55,588 nucleotides of DNA from Nitrospina sp. (GCA_020430445.1 JAGQJZ010000006.1:1-55588), one strand, 5' to 3'. Shown: positions 33,852-43,029, numbered from the stretch's first letter. Numbers and translations: made by a program. The notes: generated from the sequence alone by a model not told the origin.

Positions 33852-34709
33852 ATGGGCAAGTCAATGTCGCGACAGTTCAATCCAAGGGATTTGATTACAG
33901 AAAACCTGGCGACTGCCCCTGCCGTTTTCCATCACCTGCAAACAGCACTGGCCGACCCCAATACGACCTTTGAAGATTACGCGGAAATCATCCAGGCCGA
34001 CACTTCCCTTGCCGCGCGGCTCCTGAAAATTGCCAACAGTCCGTTTTTCGGATTTGAATCCAAGGTGCAGAGCATCACGCATGCCATGTCGGTCATCGGC
34101 CTCGAGCAGATCATCGACCTGGCCCTGGCGTCCCTGGTCATGGACAAATTCCAGGGAATCCCCAAGGAGCTGGTGCTGGTGGACGCGTTCTGGCGCCACA
34201 GCATCGCCACCGGCATCTGCGCCCGGCTGATCGCCCGCCACCTGGAAAAACACAATGCGGAACTGGCCTACCTGATGGGCCTCCTGCATGATCTGGGCAG
34301 TTTGATTTTGTACCGGCAGATCCCGGTACAGTCCCGCCTGATCATTTCTGAAGCGGAAGCGGACGGCCGCCACCTGTTTGATCTGGAGAGGGAAATCCTG
34401 GGATTCAACCATTCGGAAATGGGCGCCCTGCTGCTGATGGAATGGGGCCTCCCCCCGGTTTTTTACGAGACCATCGCGCACATCCACCAGCCTTCGCGCG
34501 CGGGCGAGAACCGCGAGATCGCCACGATCATTCACCTGGCAGACTGCGCCGCCTACTTCATGGGGCTGGGCACCAGCGGAGAACCCGGCCAGCCGGAAGT
34601 CGAACCCGGTTCCCTCAATGCCATCGGCCTGAGCAACGAGGATTTTGCCGGCATTCAGGACAAAACGCTGGGGCAATACAGTTACACGGTTGAAATGTAC
34701 CTGATTTAA
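33852..34709 (+). CDS. HDOD-domain signalling protein 2
   Basis: This 285-residue HDOD protein is closely related to the one at 26995. It shows APAVFHHLQTALADP, LAARLLKIANSPFFGFESKVQSITHAMSVIGLEQ, AFWRHSIATGICARLIA and MGLLHDLGSLILY. As in the paralogue, HD is kept but the Lys of HDxGK is absent. Such proteins typically integrate into second-messenger or motility circuits. The ATG at 33852 follows AGGAA; an ATG four codons on is possible. It is monocistronic, without the sigma-54 activator that accompanies its sister. Confidence 0.88.
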   Translation: MGKSMSRQFNPRDLITENLATAPAVFHHLQTALADPNTTFEDYAEIIQADTSLAARLLKIANSPFFGFESKVQSITHAMSVIGLEQIIDLALASLVMDKFQGIPKELVLVDAFWRHSIATGICARLIARHLEKHNAELAYLMGLLHDLGSLILYRQIPVQSRLIISEAEADGRHLFDLEREILGFNHSEMGALLLMEWGLPPVFYETIAHIHQPSRAGENREIATIIHLADCAAYFMGLGTSGEPGQPEVEPGSLNAIGLSNEDFAGIQDKTLGQYSYTVEMYLI

Positions 34710-34746
34710 TCTCCGATAGCCCTTCCCCTCCCCCGGACTTTCCTCT

Positions 34747-34752
34747 TATAAT
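34747..34752 (+). promoter_or_regulatory. TATAAT -10 box before the pentapeptide gene
   Basis: A perfect TATAAT at 34747-34752 lies 36 bp before the ATG at 34788. It overlaps the alternative TTG start at 34752, which argues for the later start. No clear -35 box is seen. Confidence 0.4.
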
Positions 34753-34787
34753 TGGCGTTTATTAATTTCTCATTCTCGACAAGCGCC

Positions 34788-35654
34788 ATGGCACAAGAAA
34801 AATCTGAAGGGATCAAACGCCTGGAACGGGCGAAAAAAAACCTCAATGGGATGCGCCTGGTCAAAAAAAACCTGGGCGGTATTGATCTGACGCAAGGCAG
34901 CCTCAAGGAAACGGACCTCAGCGGGTCGAACCTGAAACAGGCCCGTTTCACCGGCGCTTTCATGAATGGGGCGCAACTGGCCCGGGCAAACTGCGAAGAA
35001 GCGGAATTTTCCCGGTCCAACGCCGTCTGCATCAACTTTGCAAACGCCCGCCTGAACCGAGCCAACTTCACCGAAGCGGACCTCACCGAATCCAACTGGA
35101 CCGACGCCACGGCGGACGAGGCGGTCTTCGCCGGCGCCATCATGCGGCGGGCGGTCCTGCTTTCGGCTTCTTTTGAAGGAACGGATTTTTCACGGGCGGA
35201 GATGAACAAGGCGGACCTGCGGGAAACCCGCTTCTCCCGGGGACTGCTGGAGGGCGCCAACATGTCCCAGTCGCGCCTTTACAAGGCGGTCTTCATCGGC
35301 GCGCGGCTGGCGGGTGCCAACCTGGCCGGGAGCAACATCAGCGGAGGGGACTTCCGCAATTCCGATCTCTCCGGGGCGGACCTGACGGAATGCAACCTCA
35401 ATCGCGCATTTCTACGCGACAGCAACCTGACGGGAACCGGTCTTCAGCGCACCAACCTGAGAGGGGCCGACTTCAACGGTGCCCTCCTCGACAACACGCA
35501 ACTCCAGGGAGCCGACCTGACCCTGGCCTTCAACCTGACCGCCGGGCAGTTGAAGGGGGCTCTGCTGGACTCCAAAACCAAGCTGCCCGAAAACCTTCAA
35601 GTCCGCTGGATATCGGAGACGGAATTCGAAGTGGTCTCAACGGACGATTCCTAA
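34788..35654 (+). CDS. Pentapeptide-repeat protein, 288 aa
   Basis: From about residue 20 the protein is built of A(D/N)LxX-type pentapeptides, for example GGIDLTQGSLKETDLSGSNL, ARLNRANFTEADLTESNW and ARLAGANLAGSNISGGDF. It should form a right-handed quadrilateral beta-helix of roughly ten coils. The N-terminus is basic and helical (EGIKRLERAKKNLNG). There is no convincing signal peptide from this start. Some members mimic DNA and protect gyrase; most have unknown roles, so no function is claimed. The last 4 bp overlap the 3' end of the convergent amt gene. Confidence 0.88.
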   Translation: MAQEKSEGIKRLERAKKNLNGMRLVKKNLGGIDLTQGSLKETDLSGSNLKQARFTGAFMNGAQLARANCEEAEFSRSNAVCINFANARLNRANFTEADLTESNWTDATADEAVFAGAIMRRAVLLSASFEGTDFSRAEMNKADLRETRFSRGLLEGANMSQSRLYKAVFIGARLAGANLAGSNISGGDFRNSDLSGADLTECNLNRAFLRDSNLTGTGLQRTNLRGADFNGALLDNTQLQGADLTLAFNLTAGQLKGALLDSKTKLPENLQVRWISETEFEVVSTDDS

Positions 35655-36883
35655 CCGAAGCGGGAGGTGACCTCCTCCGGGTAGGATTCGATCTTGTGGA
35701 TCGCCAGGTCGGACCCTCTCTGCTCGTCTTCTTTTTCCATCCTCAACCCAAAAATCGAATCGAGAATTTTGTAGACCGTAAAACCGGCTCCCACGGCAAG
35801 GCCCACCGCCAGCACGGAACCGATGATCTGGGCGACCAGGGAAACGCCCCCCAGCCCTCCCAAAGCTTCCTGACCGAAAATTCCCGCCGCGATGCCTCCC
35901 CAGGTCCCCGAAATACCGTGCAGGGGCCAGACGCCCAGGACATCGTCGATTTTCATCTTTTCCTGTTCCCAGATGAATCCCTTGACGAAAATAACCGCCG
36001 CGATCGAACCGATCACGAACGCACCGATCGGGTGGACCAGGTCGGACCCGGCGCAGATCGCCACCAGCCCGGCCAGGGCGCCGTTATGGACAAACCCGGG
36101 GTCGTTGTCAGAAATCAAAAGAGCGGTGATGATGCCGCCGGCCATGGCGAACAGCGAGTTCATGGCCACCAGGCCCGAGATTCCCTTGATCGTGGCGGCG
36201 GACATGACATTGAAACCAAACCAGCCCACGCACAGCATCCAGCTCCCCAGCGCGAGGAAAGGGATGTTGCTGACGGGAATGGGTCGGCTCCGCCCCTGGG
36301 AATCCCACCGGCCCAACCGCGGCCCCAGGATGAGAACCGCAACCAGCGCCAGCCAGCCGCCCATCGAATGGACCACCACCGACCCGGCGAAATCATGAAA
36401 AGGCGCGCCCGCCAGATTGGCCAGCCAGGAGCCTTCCTGCCCGAGAAACGGGATCTTGCCCCACACCATTCCCTCGAACAGGGAATAGACCAGACCGACA
36501 AAAATGGCGGCGGCGAACACCTGCGGCCAGAACTTCGCCCGTTCGGCAATGCCGCCTGAAATAATCGCCGGAATGGCGGCGGCAAACGTCAGCAGGAAAA
36601 AGAAGTGCACCAGTTCATAACCCTGGTTGTCGCCGACAATCGACTGGGCCGAGCCATAAAAGTACACGCCGTAAGCCACGGCATAGCCGACCGCAAAATA
36701 GACCACGGTGCTGAAGGCAAAATCCACAATAATTTTGACCAGGGCATTTACCTGGTTCTTTTTTCGTACCGTCCCCACCTCGAGAAAGGCAAACCCGCCA
36801 TGCATGGCGAACACCATGACAGCGCCGAGCATCATGAACAGCACGTCGCCGCTGTGTTCCAACGCCACAAGATCCATATTCAT
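35651..36883 (-). CDS. amt: Ammonium transporter Amt
   Basis: This 410-residue, eleven-helix channel of the Amt/Mep/Rh family shows FAFLEVGTVRKKNQVN near the start, DFAGSVVVHSMGGWLAL with the recruitment Asp and the first of the twin pore histidines, and GVWPLHGISGTWGG with the second. It imports ammonium across the inner membrane. The ATG is preceded by AGGAGG. No glnB/glnK lies beside it, although these are usually linked. The PII-modifying GlnD is elsewhere in this window (3.7 kb). It is divergent from the cation antiporter gene. Confidence 0.96.
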   Translation of the reverse strand: MNMDLVALEHSGDVLFMMLGAVMVFAMHGGFAFLEVGTVRKKNQVNALVKIIVDFAFSTVVYFAVGYAVAYGVYFYGSAQSIVGDNQGYELVHFFFLLTFAAAIPAIISGGIAERAKFWPQVFAAAIFVGLVYSLFEGMVWGKIPFLGQEGSWLANLAGAPFHDFAGSVVVHSMGGWLALVAVLILGPRLGRWDSQGRSRPIPVSNIPFLALGSWMLCVGWFGFNVMSAATIKGISGLVAMNSLFAMAGGIITALLISDNDPGFVHNGALAGLVAICAGSDLVHPIGAFVIGSIAAVIFVKGFIWEQEKMKIDDVLGVWPLHGISGTWGGIAAGIFGQEALGGLGGVSLVAQIIGSVLAVGLAVGAGFTVYKILDSIFGLRMEKEDEQRGSDLAIHKIESYPEEVTSRFG

Positions 36884-36923
36884 CGTGAGACCTCCTTTTT
36901 CTCCTCGGGAAGCCGTGCAAGAG

Positions 36924-36929
36924 TATAAT
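36924..36929 (+). promoter_or_regulatory. TATAAT -10 box before the repeated leader and antiporter
   Basis: A perfect TATAAT lies about 70 bp upstream of the conserved leader element and 208 bp before the antiporter start. No -35 match is seen. A TATAAT lies similarly upstream of the second leader copy (52825-52830). Confidence 0.4.
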
Positions 36930-36970
36930 AAAAACGGGCGGATTCCCCTAGTCCCTTTATAAGCGGACCT

Positions 36971-37081
36971 CTAATAATTCGATGTTTTTTTCCGGCAGCC
37001 TGCACCCCCTGAAAAACCGGGGCCCGGCCGCGGCCAATCACACTTCTATTTTTTAGAGGCGCCCTTAAATAAAACCCGGTC
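36971..37081 (+). promoter_or_regulatory. Candidate structured 5' leader element, copy 1
   Basis: It is non-coding and aligns with 52844-52947. Shared blocks are CGGCAGCCTGCA, then a CTGAAAAACCGGGGCC hairpin loop, a GCGGCC block and GAGGCGCCCTTAAATAAAACC. The CCCC/GGGG stem (37005-37008 with 37019-37022) replaces the GCAGGCC/GGCCTGC stem of copy 2, while the loop bases TGxAAAAACC are kept. It lies 56 bp before the antiporter ATG. It may be a regulatory RNA or a protein-binding leader. Confidence 0.45.
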
Positions 37082-37136
37082 CCGGCTCAAAAGCGGGCTC
37101 ATTATAGTTCACTTTCAAAACAGTTCGTTCACCAAT

Positions 37137-39131
37137 ATGACCGAAATCATTCAGGACCTGTCACTGCTCCTTCTGGTCTCCCTGCCGATCAACCTTCTGT
37201 TCCACAAAATCAAGTGGCCCTCGATCATGGGATACCTGGTGGCCGGTGTCTTCATCGGTCCACATGCCATGGGCTGGATTTCAGACCCGCGTTCGGTCGA
37301 CCATCTGGCGGAAATCGGGATCATCCTCCTGCTCTTCCTCATTGGGCTCGAATTTTCCCTCAGCCACCTGCTGAAAGACGTCGGCCGCATTTTAACCGCC
37401 GGAACCCTGCAACTCGCATTGACCGCGGGCGCGCTCACCCTGATCGCGCCGATGATGGACCTGGGGTACGGCAAGGGACTGCTCGTTGGTGTTTTGGCGG
37501 GACTCAGCAGCACCGCCATCGTGCTGAAGATGATCACCGACCGGGCGGAGATCGACACCGCGCAGGGCCGCGTCGGCATCGGCGTCCTGCTGTTTCAGGA
37601 CGTCCTGGTCCTGCCGCTCATGCTGCTCGTTCCCCTGCTCGGAGGAGAAGTCCCCCTGTCGCCGCTGGACCTGGTGTGGGCCCTGATCAAATCCGCCCTC
37701 GCCGTGGGCGCGGTGTTCCTGGCTTCCCGCCTGCTCGTGCCAAAGGCCATGCACGGCATCGCCCGCTCCGGCACGCGCGAACACCTGACGCTGTTTGTGA
37801 TCCTGCTCATCCTCGGCACCGCCTGGGTGGCACAGCATCTGGGGTTGACGCTCGCCATGGGCGCGTTCATCGCCGGCATGATCCTCTCGGAGTCCGACTA
37901 CCAGCACCAGATTTCCCTCGACATCCTGCCGGTGAAGGATTATTTCAGCAGCATCTTTTTTATTTCCGTCGGCATGCTGCTCAACCTGAACATCTTCTGG
38001 CAGGACGCGGGCGTGTACCTTCTGGCCACGGTTCTTCTGATCGCGCTGAAAGGCGGCCTGGCCGCCGCCGCCGTCTGGGTCGCCCGGTTCCCCCTTAAGG
38101 TCGCGGTCATCTGCGGCTTGTACCTGGCCCAGACGGGTGAGTTTTCCCTGATCCTCAGCGGACTCGCCCGCCAGTCCGGAGTGTTGAACGAAACCCATTA
38201 TCAGGGGTTTTTGATCGTCGCCCTGCTCAGCATGCTGGCGGCTCCGCCGCTCATCCAGTGGGCCAACCCACTGCTCAACCGCTGGTTCAAGGAACGCGCA
38301 ACGGGAGCGCCGCCGGAATCCGAGCACACAAAACAACTGGAGAATCACGTGGTCATTGCCGGATACGGCATGATCGGGCGGCACCTCTCCGGCGTGCTGC
38401 ACGAAATACGCATCCCCTTCATCGTGATCGAACGCGATGGGGAAAAAATGAAAAAGGCGATGATGCACCAGGCTCCGGTGCTTTACGGAGATTCGACGCA
38501 CCGCGACACGCTCAAGAAGGCCCGGCTGGAATCGGCACGCATGCTGGTGGTCTCGCTTCCGGACCTGAAAACGATGCAACAGGTGGTGCGGCTGGCGCGG
38601 ATGATGAATCCCGACCTTTATATCCTGGTGCGGACTTCTTCCGACTCACACGTCGAAACCCTGACCCAGACCGGAGCCAACCTGGTGATCCCGGAAGAGT
38701 TCGAAACCTCCATCGAGATTTTCACCCGGGTCCTGCGCGAATACCGCATTCCCGGCAACGTCATCGAACAGCAGATCGAACTCGTCCGCATGGAAGGCTA
38801 CAGCATGTTCCGGGGAATCTCCCTCAACGCGGAAAGCCTGAACAAGTTTTCCACCTACCTCACGGCCACACTGACCGAGTCGGTGCCGTTGGAGGCGGCG
38901 GACTGGGCGACCGGGAAAACCGTCGAGGCAATGGACCTGAAAAACACCACCGGGGCGCGTCTCATCGCCGTGGTGCGCAAAGGAGACGTGCACGCCAATC
39001 CCGAACCGGGTTTCGATCTCAGGGAAGCGGACCTTCTAGTCGTTTTCGGACGTCACGCCATGCTGAACAAGGCAATCACGCGCATACGAAAAGGAGAGGA
39101 AACACCCGCGCCGCCGGGGAACCCGGGTTGA
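37137..39131 (+). CDS. KefB/KefC-type cation:proton antiporter with RCK domains
   Basis: The 664-residue CPA2 protein has about twelve transmembrane helices (residues 5-385; LAEIGIILLLFLIGLEFSL, GLSSTAIVLK, LLFQDVLVLPLML). A TrkA-N/RCK domain follows with the nucleotide motif VVIAGYGMIGRHLSGVL (about 403-420) and ERDGEKMKKA. A TrkA-C domain ends near LLVVFGRHAML. It probably exchanges K+ or Na+ for H+ under nucleotide control. The glutathione-gating elements of true KefC cannot be confirmed. No ribosome site is evident before the ATG. A long leader with a repeated element precedes it. Confidence 0.92.
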   Translation: MTEIIQDLSLLLLVSLPINLLFHKIKWPSIMGYLVAGVFIGPHAMGWISDPRSVDHLAEIGIILLLFLIGLEFSLSHLLKDVGRILTAGTLQLALTAGALTLIAPMMDLGYGKGLLVGVLAGLSSTAIVLKMITDRAEIDTAQGRVGIGVLLFQDVLVLPLMLLVPLLGGEVPLSPLDLVWALIKSALAVGAVFLASRLLVPKAMHGIARSGTREHLTLFVILLILGTAWVAQHLGLTLAMGAFIAGMILSESDYQHQISLDILPVKDYFSSIFFISVGMLLNLNIFWQDAGVYLLATVLLIALKGGLAAAAVWVARFPLKVAVICGLYLAQTGEFSLILSGLARQSGVLNETHYQGFLIVALLSMLAAPPLIQWANPLLNRWFKERATGAPPESEHTKQLENHVVIAGYGMIGRHLSGVLHEIRIPFIVIERDGEKMKKAMMHQAPVLYGDSTHRDTLKKARLESARMLVVSLPDLKTMQQVVRLARMMNPDLYILVRTSSDSHVETLTQTGANLVIPEEFETSIEIFTRVLREYRIPGNVIEQQIELVRMEGYSMFRGISLNAESLNKFSTYLTATLTESVPLEAADWATGKTVEAMDLKNTTGARLIAVVRKGDVHANPEPGFDLREADLLVVFGRHAMLNKAITRIRKGEETPAPPGNPG

Positions 39132-39176
39132 CACAAGGGGAGGAAAAAATGGAGCAGAAGGATGCGGCAACTCCCG

Positions 39177-39800
39177 TCAATCTTCTTCCTTGAGGTATTT
39201 TGTGGGAATATGGCTGTTGGTCGAGGGCAGGACTTTTCCCTTCACATCGAACGCCTTCGAATCCGTGAACGAAGCGATCAACTGGGCCATGTAATGCGCC
39301 TCCACAATATCCTGCAATTCAAAAGTCTCGATGATCCGCGCTTTCTTTCTCGCTTTTTTTGACGGGTCCTTGAGGAACAACTGCGAATAGTAGTAGGTAT
39401 CCAGGTGGCGCTTCTGTCCCCGGGGCGCGCCACTCTCCCTGGGAGGTGAATTCCATTTACCGGACTTCACACTGCGTGAACGCACGCGGATCTTGTCCAC
39501 CATGTTCGGCGGAAAATGGTAATTTTCACTTCCGTCCCGCTTGCCGGTGATGTGGACGAATTTCTTGATGCTGTTCATGACCACCCGCGGACGGTTCAGG
39601 ATCAGCATAATGAGCGCGATCACAAACACGACCACCGAGAGCGACAGCAGCAGGCTCTCCGAACCGGAGAAAAAAACCAGAAATACCGTGATCATCAGCA
39701 ATCCGATACATTTCAGATACCGCACGTAATCCTGTTGCTGGGAAGAAGCGGCAATGGTCAGGATGACTTCCGGATTCTTGTATTCGGTTTCAAGATGCAT
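39177..39800 (-). CDS. Hypothetical membrane protein, 207 aa
   Basis: Two adjacent transmembrane helices (CIGLLMITVFLVFFSGS and LLLSLSVVVFVIALIMLIL, about residues 32-68) are followed by a basic cytosolic part with KSGKWNSPPRESGAPRGQKR and a charged C-terminus. I recognise no family. The frame is open to an ATG at 39866. A promoter (TTGACA, 17 bp, TAGATT at 39876-39848 on this strand) overlaps that region, so I place the start at the ATG at 39800. It is convergent with the antiporter gene and divergent from the lipoprotein gene. Confidence 0.65.
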   Translation of the reverse strand: MHLETEYKNPEVILTIAASSQQQDYVRYLKCIGLLMITVFLVFFSGSESLLLSLSVVVFVIALIMLILNRPRVVMNSIKKFVHITGKRDGSENYHFPPNMVDKIRVRSRSVKSGKWNSPPRESGAPRGQKRHLDTYYYSQLFLKDPSKKARKKARIIETFELQDIVEAHYMAQLIASFTDSKAFDVKGKVLPSTNSHIPTKYLKEED

Positions 39801-39847
39801 CGGGTCTTTTACCTTCAAGCATTCAATTTCAAAGGCGAATGTGAAAT

Positions 39848-39876
39848 AATCTAAGGGAAGGTCCATGGAATGTCAA
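39848..39876 (-). promoter_or_regulatory. Putative sigma-70 promoter for the 207-aa membrane protein
   Basis: Minus strand: perfect TTGACA (39876-39871), 17-bp spacer, TAGATT (39853-39848). It overlaps the 5' end of the divergent lipoprotein gene. Confidence 0.45.
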
Positions 39877-40403
39877 ATGAACAAACAACAGACCGGCGGC
39901 AGATGGCTTCAATCGGAGCTTTTATAAAAGAAGGCGTTACAGCCTGGAAGGGTTTCGGACTCCTCGTCCTCGTGCCGTTCCTTTTGTCCGCCTGTTCGGG
40001 GGAACGTCCGGCAAACCTTGGCGTCCACAGCGGCCGCCTCTCCCCCTGTCCGGCATCGCCCAATTGTGTCTCGACCCACTCAACGGAAGATGCGGAGCAT
40101 TTCATCCAACCGCTGATGTTTTCCGCCAGTCCCGCAGACGTGATGAAGCGCGTGCGTCAGGCGGTGCAAGGCATCGACCGGGCGGAAATCATCAGTGAAG
40201 GGGACACCTACCTGCACGCGGAATTCACCAGCCGCGTGCTCCGTTTTGTTGACGACGTTGAATTCTATTTCGAAAATAAAACCGGCACGCTGCATGTGCG
40301 TTCGGCCTCGCGCCTCGGCCACAGCGACCTCGGCGTCAACCGCGAACGTGTGGAGGAGATCTTCACCCGCCTCAAGGGAACGGACAAGAAACCCAAAACG
40401 TAA
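39870..40403 (+). CDS. DUF1499-family lipoprotein
   Basis: A 177-residue protein with a hydrophobic leader ending in a lipobox FLLSAC (Cys near residue 43) fits an outer- or inner-membrane lipoprotein. The mature part carries the DUF1499 pattern: LSPCPASPNCVST near the start, EIISEGDTYLHAEFTSRVLRFVDDVEFYF in the middle, and the family end VRSASRLGHSDLGVNRERVEEI. The biochemical role of the family is unknown. The ATG at 39870 has GGAAGG eight bases upstream. The leader is long, so the ATG twelve codons later is an alternative. Confidence 0.88.
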   Translation: MSNEQTTDRRQMASIGAFIKEGVTAWKGFGLLVLVPFLLSACSGERPANLGVHSGRLSPCPASPNCVSTHSTEDAEHFIQPLMFSASPADVMKRVRQAVQGIDRAEIISEGDTYLHAEFTSRVLRFVDDVEFYFENKTGTLHVRSASRLGHSDLGVNRERVEEIFTRLKGTDKKPKT

Positions 40404-40556
40404 ACCGGGTCACCAAGGACTGCTCTCCTCCTTACGGCTAAGATCGCTGGCCCCAGCCCCCTAAAGGCAAACAACCTTCAAACATCATACGGAAGCAAAA
40501 CAGAGCCTGTCCTCACCCTGACAGAGGAAAACTCCCGCCTTTGGTTTTTCTTTCGA

Positions 40557-42998
40557 TTATTCAAGAATTTCTCTCCGGCGTCGCGTTGCCGCCGCCACAA
40601 AAACCGACCCCGCCACCAGCGTGAACGCGGAAACCCCAGCGCCGTAATAAAAACTGTCCGGACGGTAACGGAATTCAACCGTGTGTTTCCCTTCCGGCAC
40701 GACAACAGCGCGAAACGCCATATTGGCGCGGTGAATCGGGACAGGAACGCCATCCACCTCCGCTTCCCATCCGGGATAATAACTGTCGCTCAATACCAGA
40801 AACTGACGCCGTGCCGAGGCCACGGCGAACACATACCCGTCCGGTTCGACGGCAAGCGGCTCCACCGTGCCCGCGCCTTCCTCGTTGTCCGCCTGCGAAC
40901 CGGCGCAGGGAAACTCCGCCGGGCTTTCAGGAAGAAAGACCCAGCGGCGCGGATTCCAACGCGCATCGAGCAGCGCCTGTTTGAGCGCCGGCCCGTCCGG
41001 CAACGCCTTGCAACCGCCCGCGAGAAACGCCCGGCCGAGGTAACCGGGGTTTTCATAGACGCGCAGAAGCGGCGGCGGGTAGTCGAATTTTTGCTCCAGC
41101 TCGCGACGGTACTCCTCCGGTTCCATGAAGGCGATGGGCAGCGTATCCAATGGCTCCTTTCCCGAATGCACGATGTACTTCACATTTGCCATGCGCAACA
41201 GTGGCAACCGCTTTGTGTTGGACAGCCGGTGCAACGTTCTCAAAAACAACACCTGCCGTTTCTTGCCGATCACGTTCCAGCCACGCAATTGCTGAACGCG
41301 CGCCTGATTGCGAAATTCCACCGGAATGCCGCTGGCGTGGATTCTCACTCCCCGGAAATAGCGTCTCTGTTCGCTTCCCGCTTCCATATTCTCCGATTCC
41401 GGGGTGACGTAAACACGGAACAGTTCCTTATCTCCCATAAGAAACCGGGTTGTGGGCGGGATGTCCGTGTAATAATGCTTGCCCACCACCTGATAGCTTC
41501 CCTGCGTGCTGAAAAAAATATCGAGAAAAAACACAAACACCGCCAGCCCCGCCCACAACCGTTTTCTTTTCCCCGCTCCCAGGGCAAAATAGAGAAACAG
41601 GAAAAACAGGGCGGCAAAACCCAACAACCGCTCGAAATTTTTCAGGTTGATTCCGGACCGGTTGTAAAAGGGGCGGCCGAATCCCGACTGCGTCATCCAG
41701 GCGGCAAGATCGTCGAAATAAAAATCGACCGCGCCGAACCCCATCATGCACGAAGTGGCCGCGACCAAAATTCCAAATCGCGAGCGGGACGCATGTTCCA
41801 GTCCACGCAATCGGTCCCATCCCCAGGCAGAGGCCAGCGCCAGCGCGAAAACCAGCGGCATGATGAATTTGACCGGATAGCGGAAGCTATCGAACCACGG
41901 CAGGATTTCGAAAAACAGGACATATAAAGGAGAGGCCGCGCCCAGTGCCAGCGCCACAGAGACCGCCATCACCAAAAACAGGGTCCACGCACGGCGTCCC
42001 CCCTGGACAAAATAAAACGCAGACAGCACCATCGGAATCAGACCCACATAGAGCGACTGCAGCCAGGTTTGCCCCGCCCCGGCCGGGGCGTCCGGCGCAA
42101 TGGCTCCATAAGGGTCGGGCAGGACGAACTGAAACCAGTCGCGTGATTGAAGGCTCCATCTGGTGGCGTAATCGAAGGCGTATCCATCCGAGCGCATGGA
42201 ATTTTCAATCAGTTCCAACGTGGGCCAAAACTGAACAGCCGACAGGCCGGAGAAAAAAATCAGGAAGCCGGCGAGGTATCCCAATCTCTGTTTCAAACCC
42301 CAAAGTTCATCCGTGGAAAACAAAAGACGGGGAAACAGCGAAAACAGAACCAGCCAGGCAAAGACCTGGTAGACCGTCTCCACCCCTCCGGCGAAAAACA
42401 TGAACACCGCCACCACCGAGGCCAGAAGAGCGAAGCGGAAATCCCGTCGCTGCCATCCGCCGAAAAAACAGAGAAGCAGTAACGGGGTCCACACCACGGG
42501 CAACAGGGTCGACAGATAAAAGCGGATCGAGAACAGGTACCCGCCGAACATGAACACCAGCGCGCCCAACACCGAGCCCAGGCGGCTGCAGGCGGTGGCC
42601 CTGAGCAGCCAGTACATGAAAAATCCGGCCAACGCGTAGTGCAGGATCAGGTTGAGGTTGAACGCCGCAAAAAAATCGAGGAACAGGTACAGGACGCTGA
42701 AGGGATAAAGGACAGCTGTTTGAATTGTCGCGAAGATGGGATTGCCGGAAGAGGTGTATGGCTCCCAGAGGGGGAAGTGACCCTGCTGGAGCAACTCCAC
42801 CCACACCTGGCGGAAAGGGATGAAAAACAGCGCGAGGTCCGGCCCGGACATTGTGACATTGAAATCCAACAGCGGATAGTAATGCAGGCAGGAGAGGAGA
42901 AAGAAAACGGAGAAAGCCGCCAGCAGTTCACGCAGCGGCACGCCAAAAAAAAAGCCCTGCCTGTTGAAGGCAGGGCGGGATTCAGAACGCAAAATCAT
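40557..42998 (-). CDS. YfhO-family polytopic membrane protein
   Basis: This protein of about 790-813 residues has twelve or more transmembrane helices and a periplasmic C-terminal beta domain. YfhO-family features are the first loop MSGPDLALFFIPFRQVWVELLQ with FPLWEPYTSSGNPI, later ANVKYIVHSGKEPLD, and the terminal DSYYPGWEAEVDGVPVPIHRANMAFRAVVVPEGKHTVEFRYRP. Family members act in glycosylation of teichoic acids or other envelope polymers in Firmicutes; the substrate here is unknown. The ATG at 42998 is doubtful because an intrinsic terminator lies over codons 8-18. A GTG at 42941, giving MPLRELLAAF, is a likely real start. Neither has a clear ribosome site. Confidence 0.85.
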   Translation of the reverse strand: MILRSESRPAFNRQGFFFGVPLRELLAAFSVFFLLSCLHYYPLLDFNVTMSGPDLALFFIPFRQVWVELLQQGHFPLWEPYTSSGNPIFATIQTAVLYPFSVLYLFLDFFAAFNLNLILHYALAGFFMYWLLRATACSRLGSVLGALVFMFGGYLFSIRFYLSTLLPVVWTPLLLLCFFGGWQRRDFRFALLASVVAVFMFFAGGVETVYQVFAWLVLFSLFPRLLFSTDELWGLKQRLGYLAGFLIFFSGLSAVQFWPTLELIENSMRSDGYAFDYATRWSLQSRDWFQFVLPDPYGAIAPDAPAGAGQTWLQSLYVGLIPMVLSAFYFVQGGRRAWTLFLVMAVSVALALGAASPLYVLFFEILPWFDSFRYPVKFIMPLVFALALASAWGWDRLRGLEHASRSRFGILVAATSCMMGFGAVDFYFDDLAAWMTQSGFGRPFYNRSGINLKNFERLLGFAALFFLFLYFALGAGKRKRLWAGLAVFVFFLDIFFSTQGSYQVVGKHYYTDIPPTTRFLMGDKELFRVYVTPESENMEAGSEQRRYFRGVRIHASGIPVEFRNQARVQQLRGWNVIGKKRQVLFLRTLHRLSNTKRLPLLRMANVKYIVHSGKEPLDTLPIAFMEPEEYRRELEQKFDYPPPLLRVYENPGYLGRAFLAGGCKALPDGPALKQALLDARWNPRRWVFLPESPAEFPCAGSQADNEEGAGTVEPLAVEPDGYVFAVASARRQFLVLSDSYYPGWEAEVDGVPVPIHRANMAFRAVVVPEGKHTVEFRYRPDSFYYGAGVSAFTLVAGSVFVAAATRRRREILE
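42945..42976 (-). terminator. Intrinsic terminator overlapping the YfhO-like frame
   Basis: Minus strand: GCCCTGCC, a 7-nt loop, GGCAGGGC, then nine T. It is perfect and lies about 55 nt after the pilin stop at 43030, so it should end the pilin transcript. Confidence 0.85.
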
Positions 42999-43029
42999 TT
43001 ATGCGACAGAAACATATAATAACGCATGC

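Noticed and set aside
36890..36960. A possible sigma-54 promoter (TTGCAC) before amt
   Set aside because: The GG element at the required distance is missing; only half of the consensus is present.
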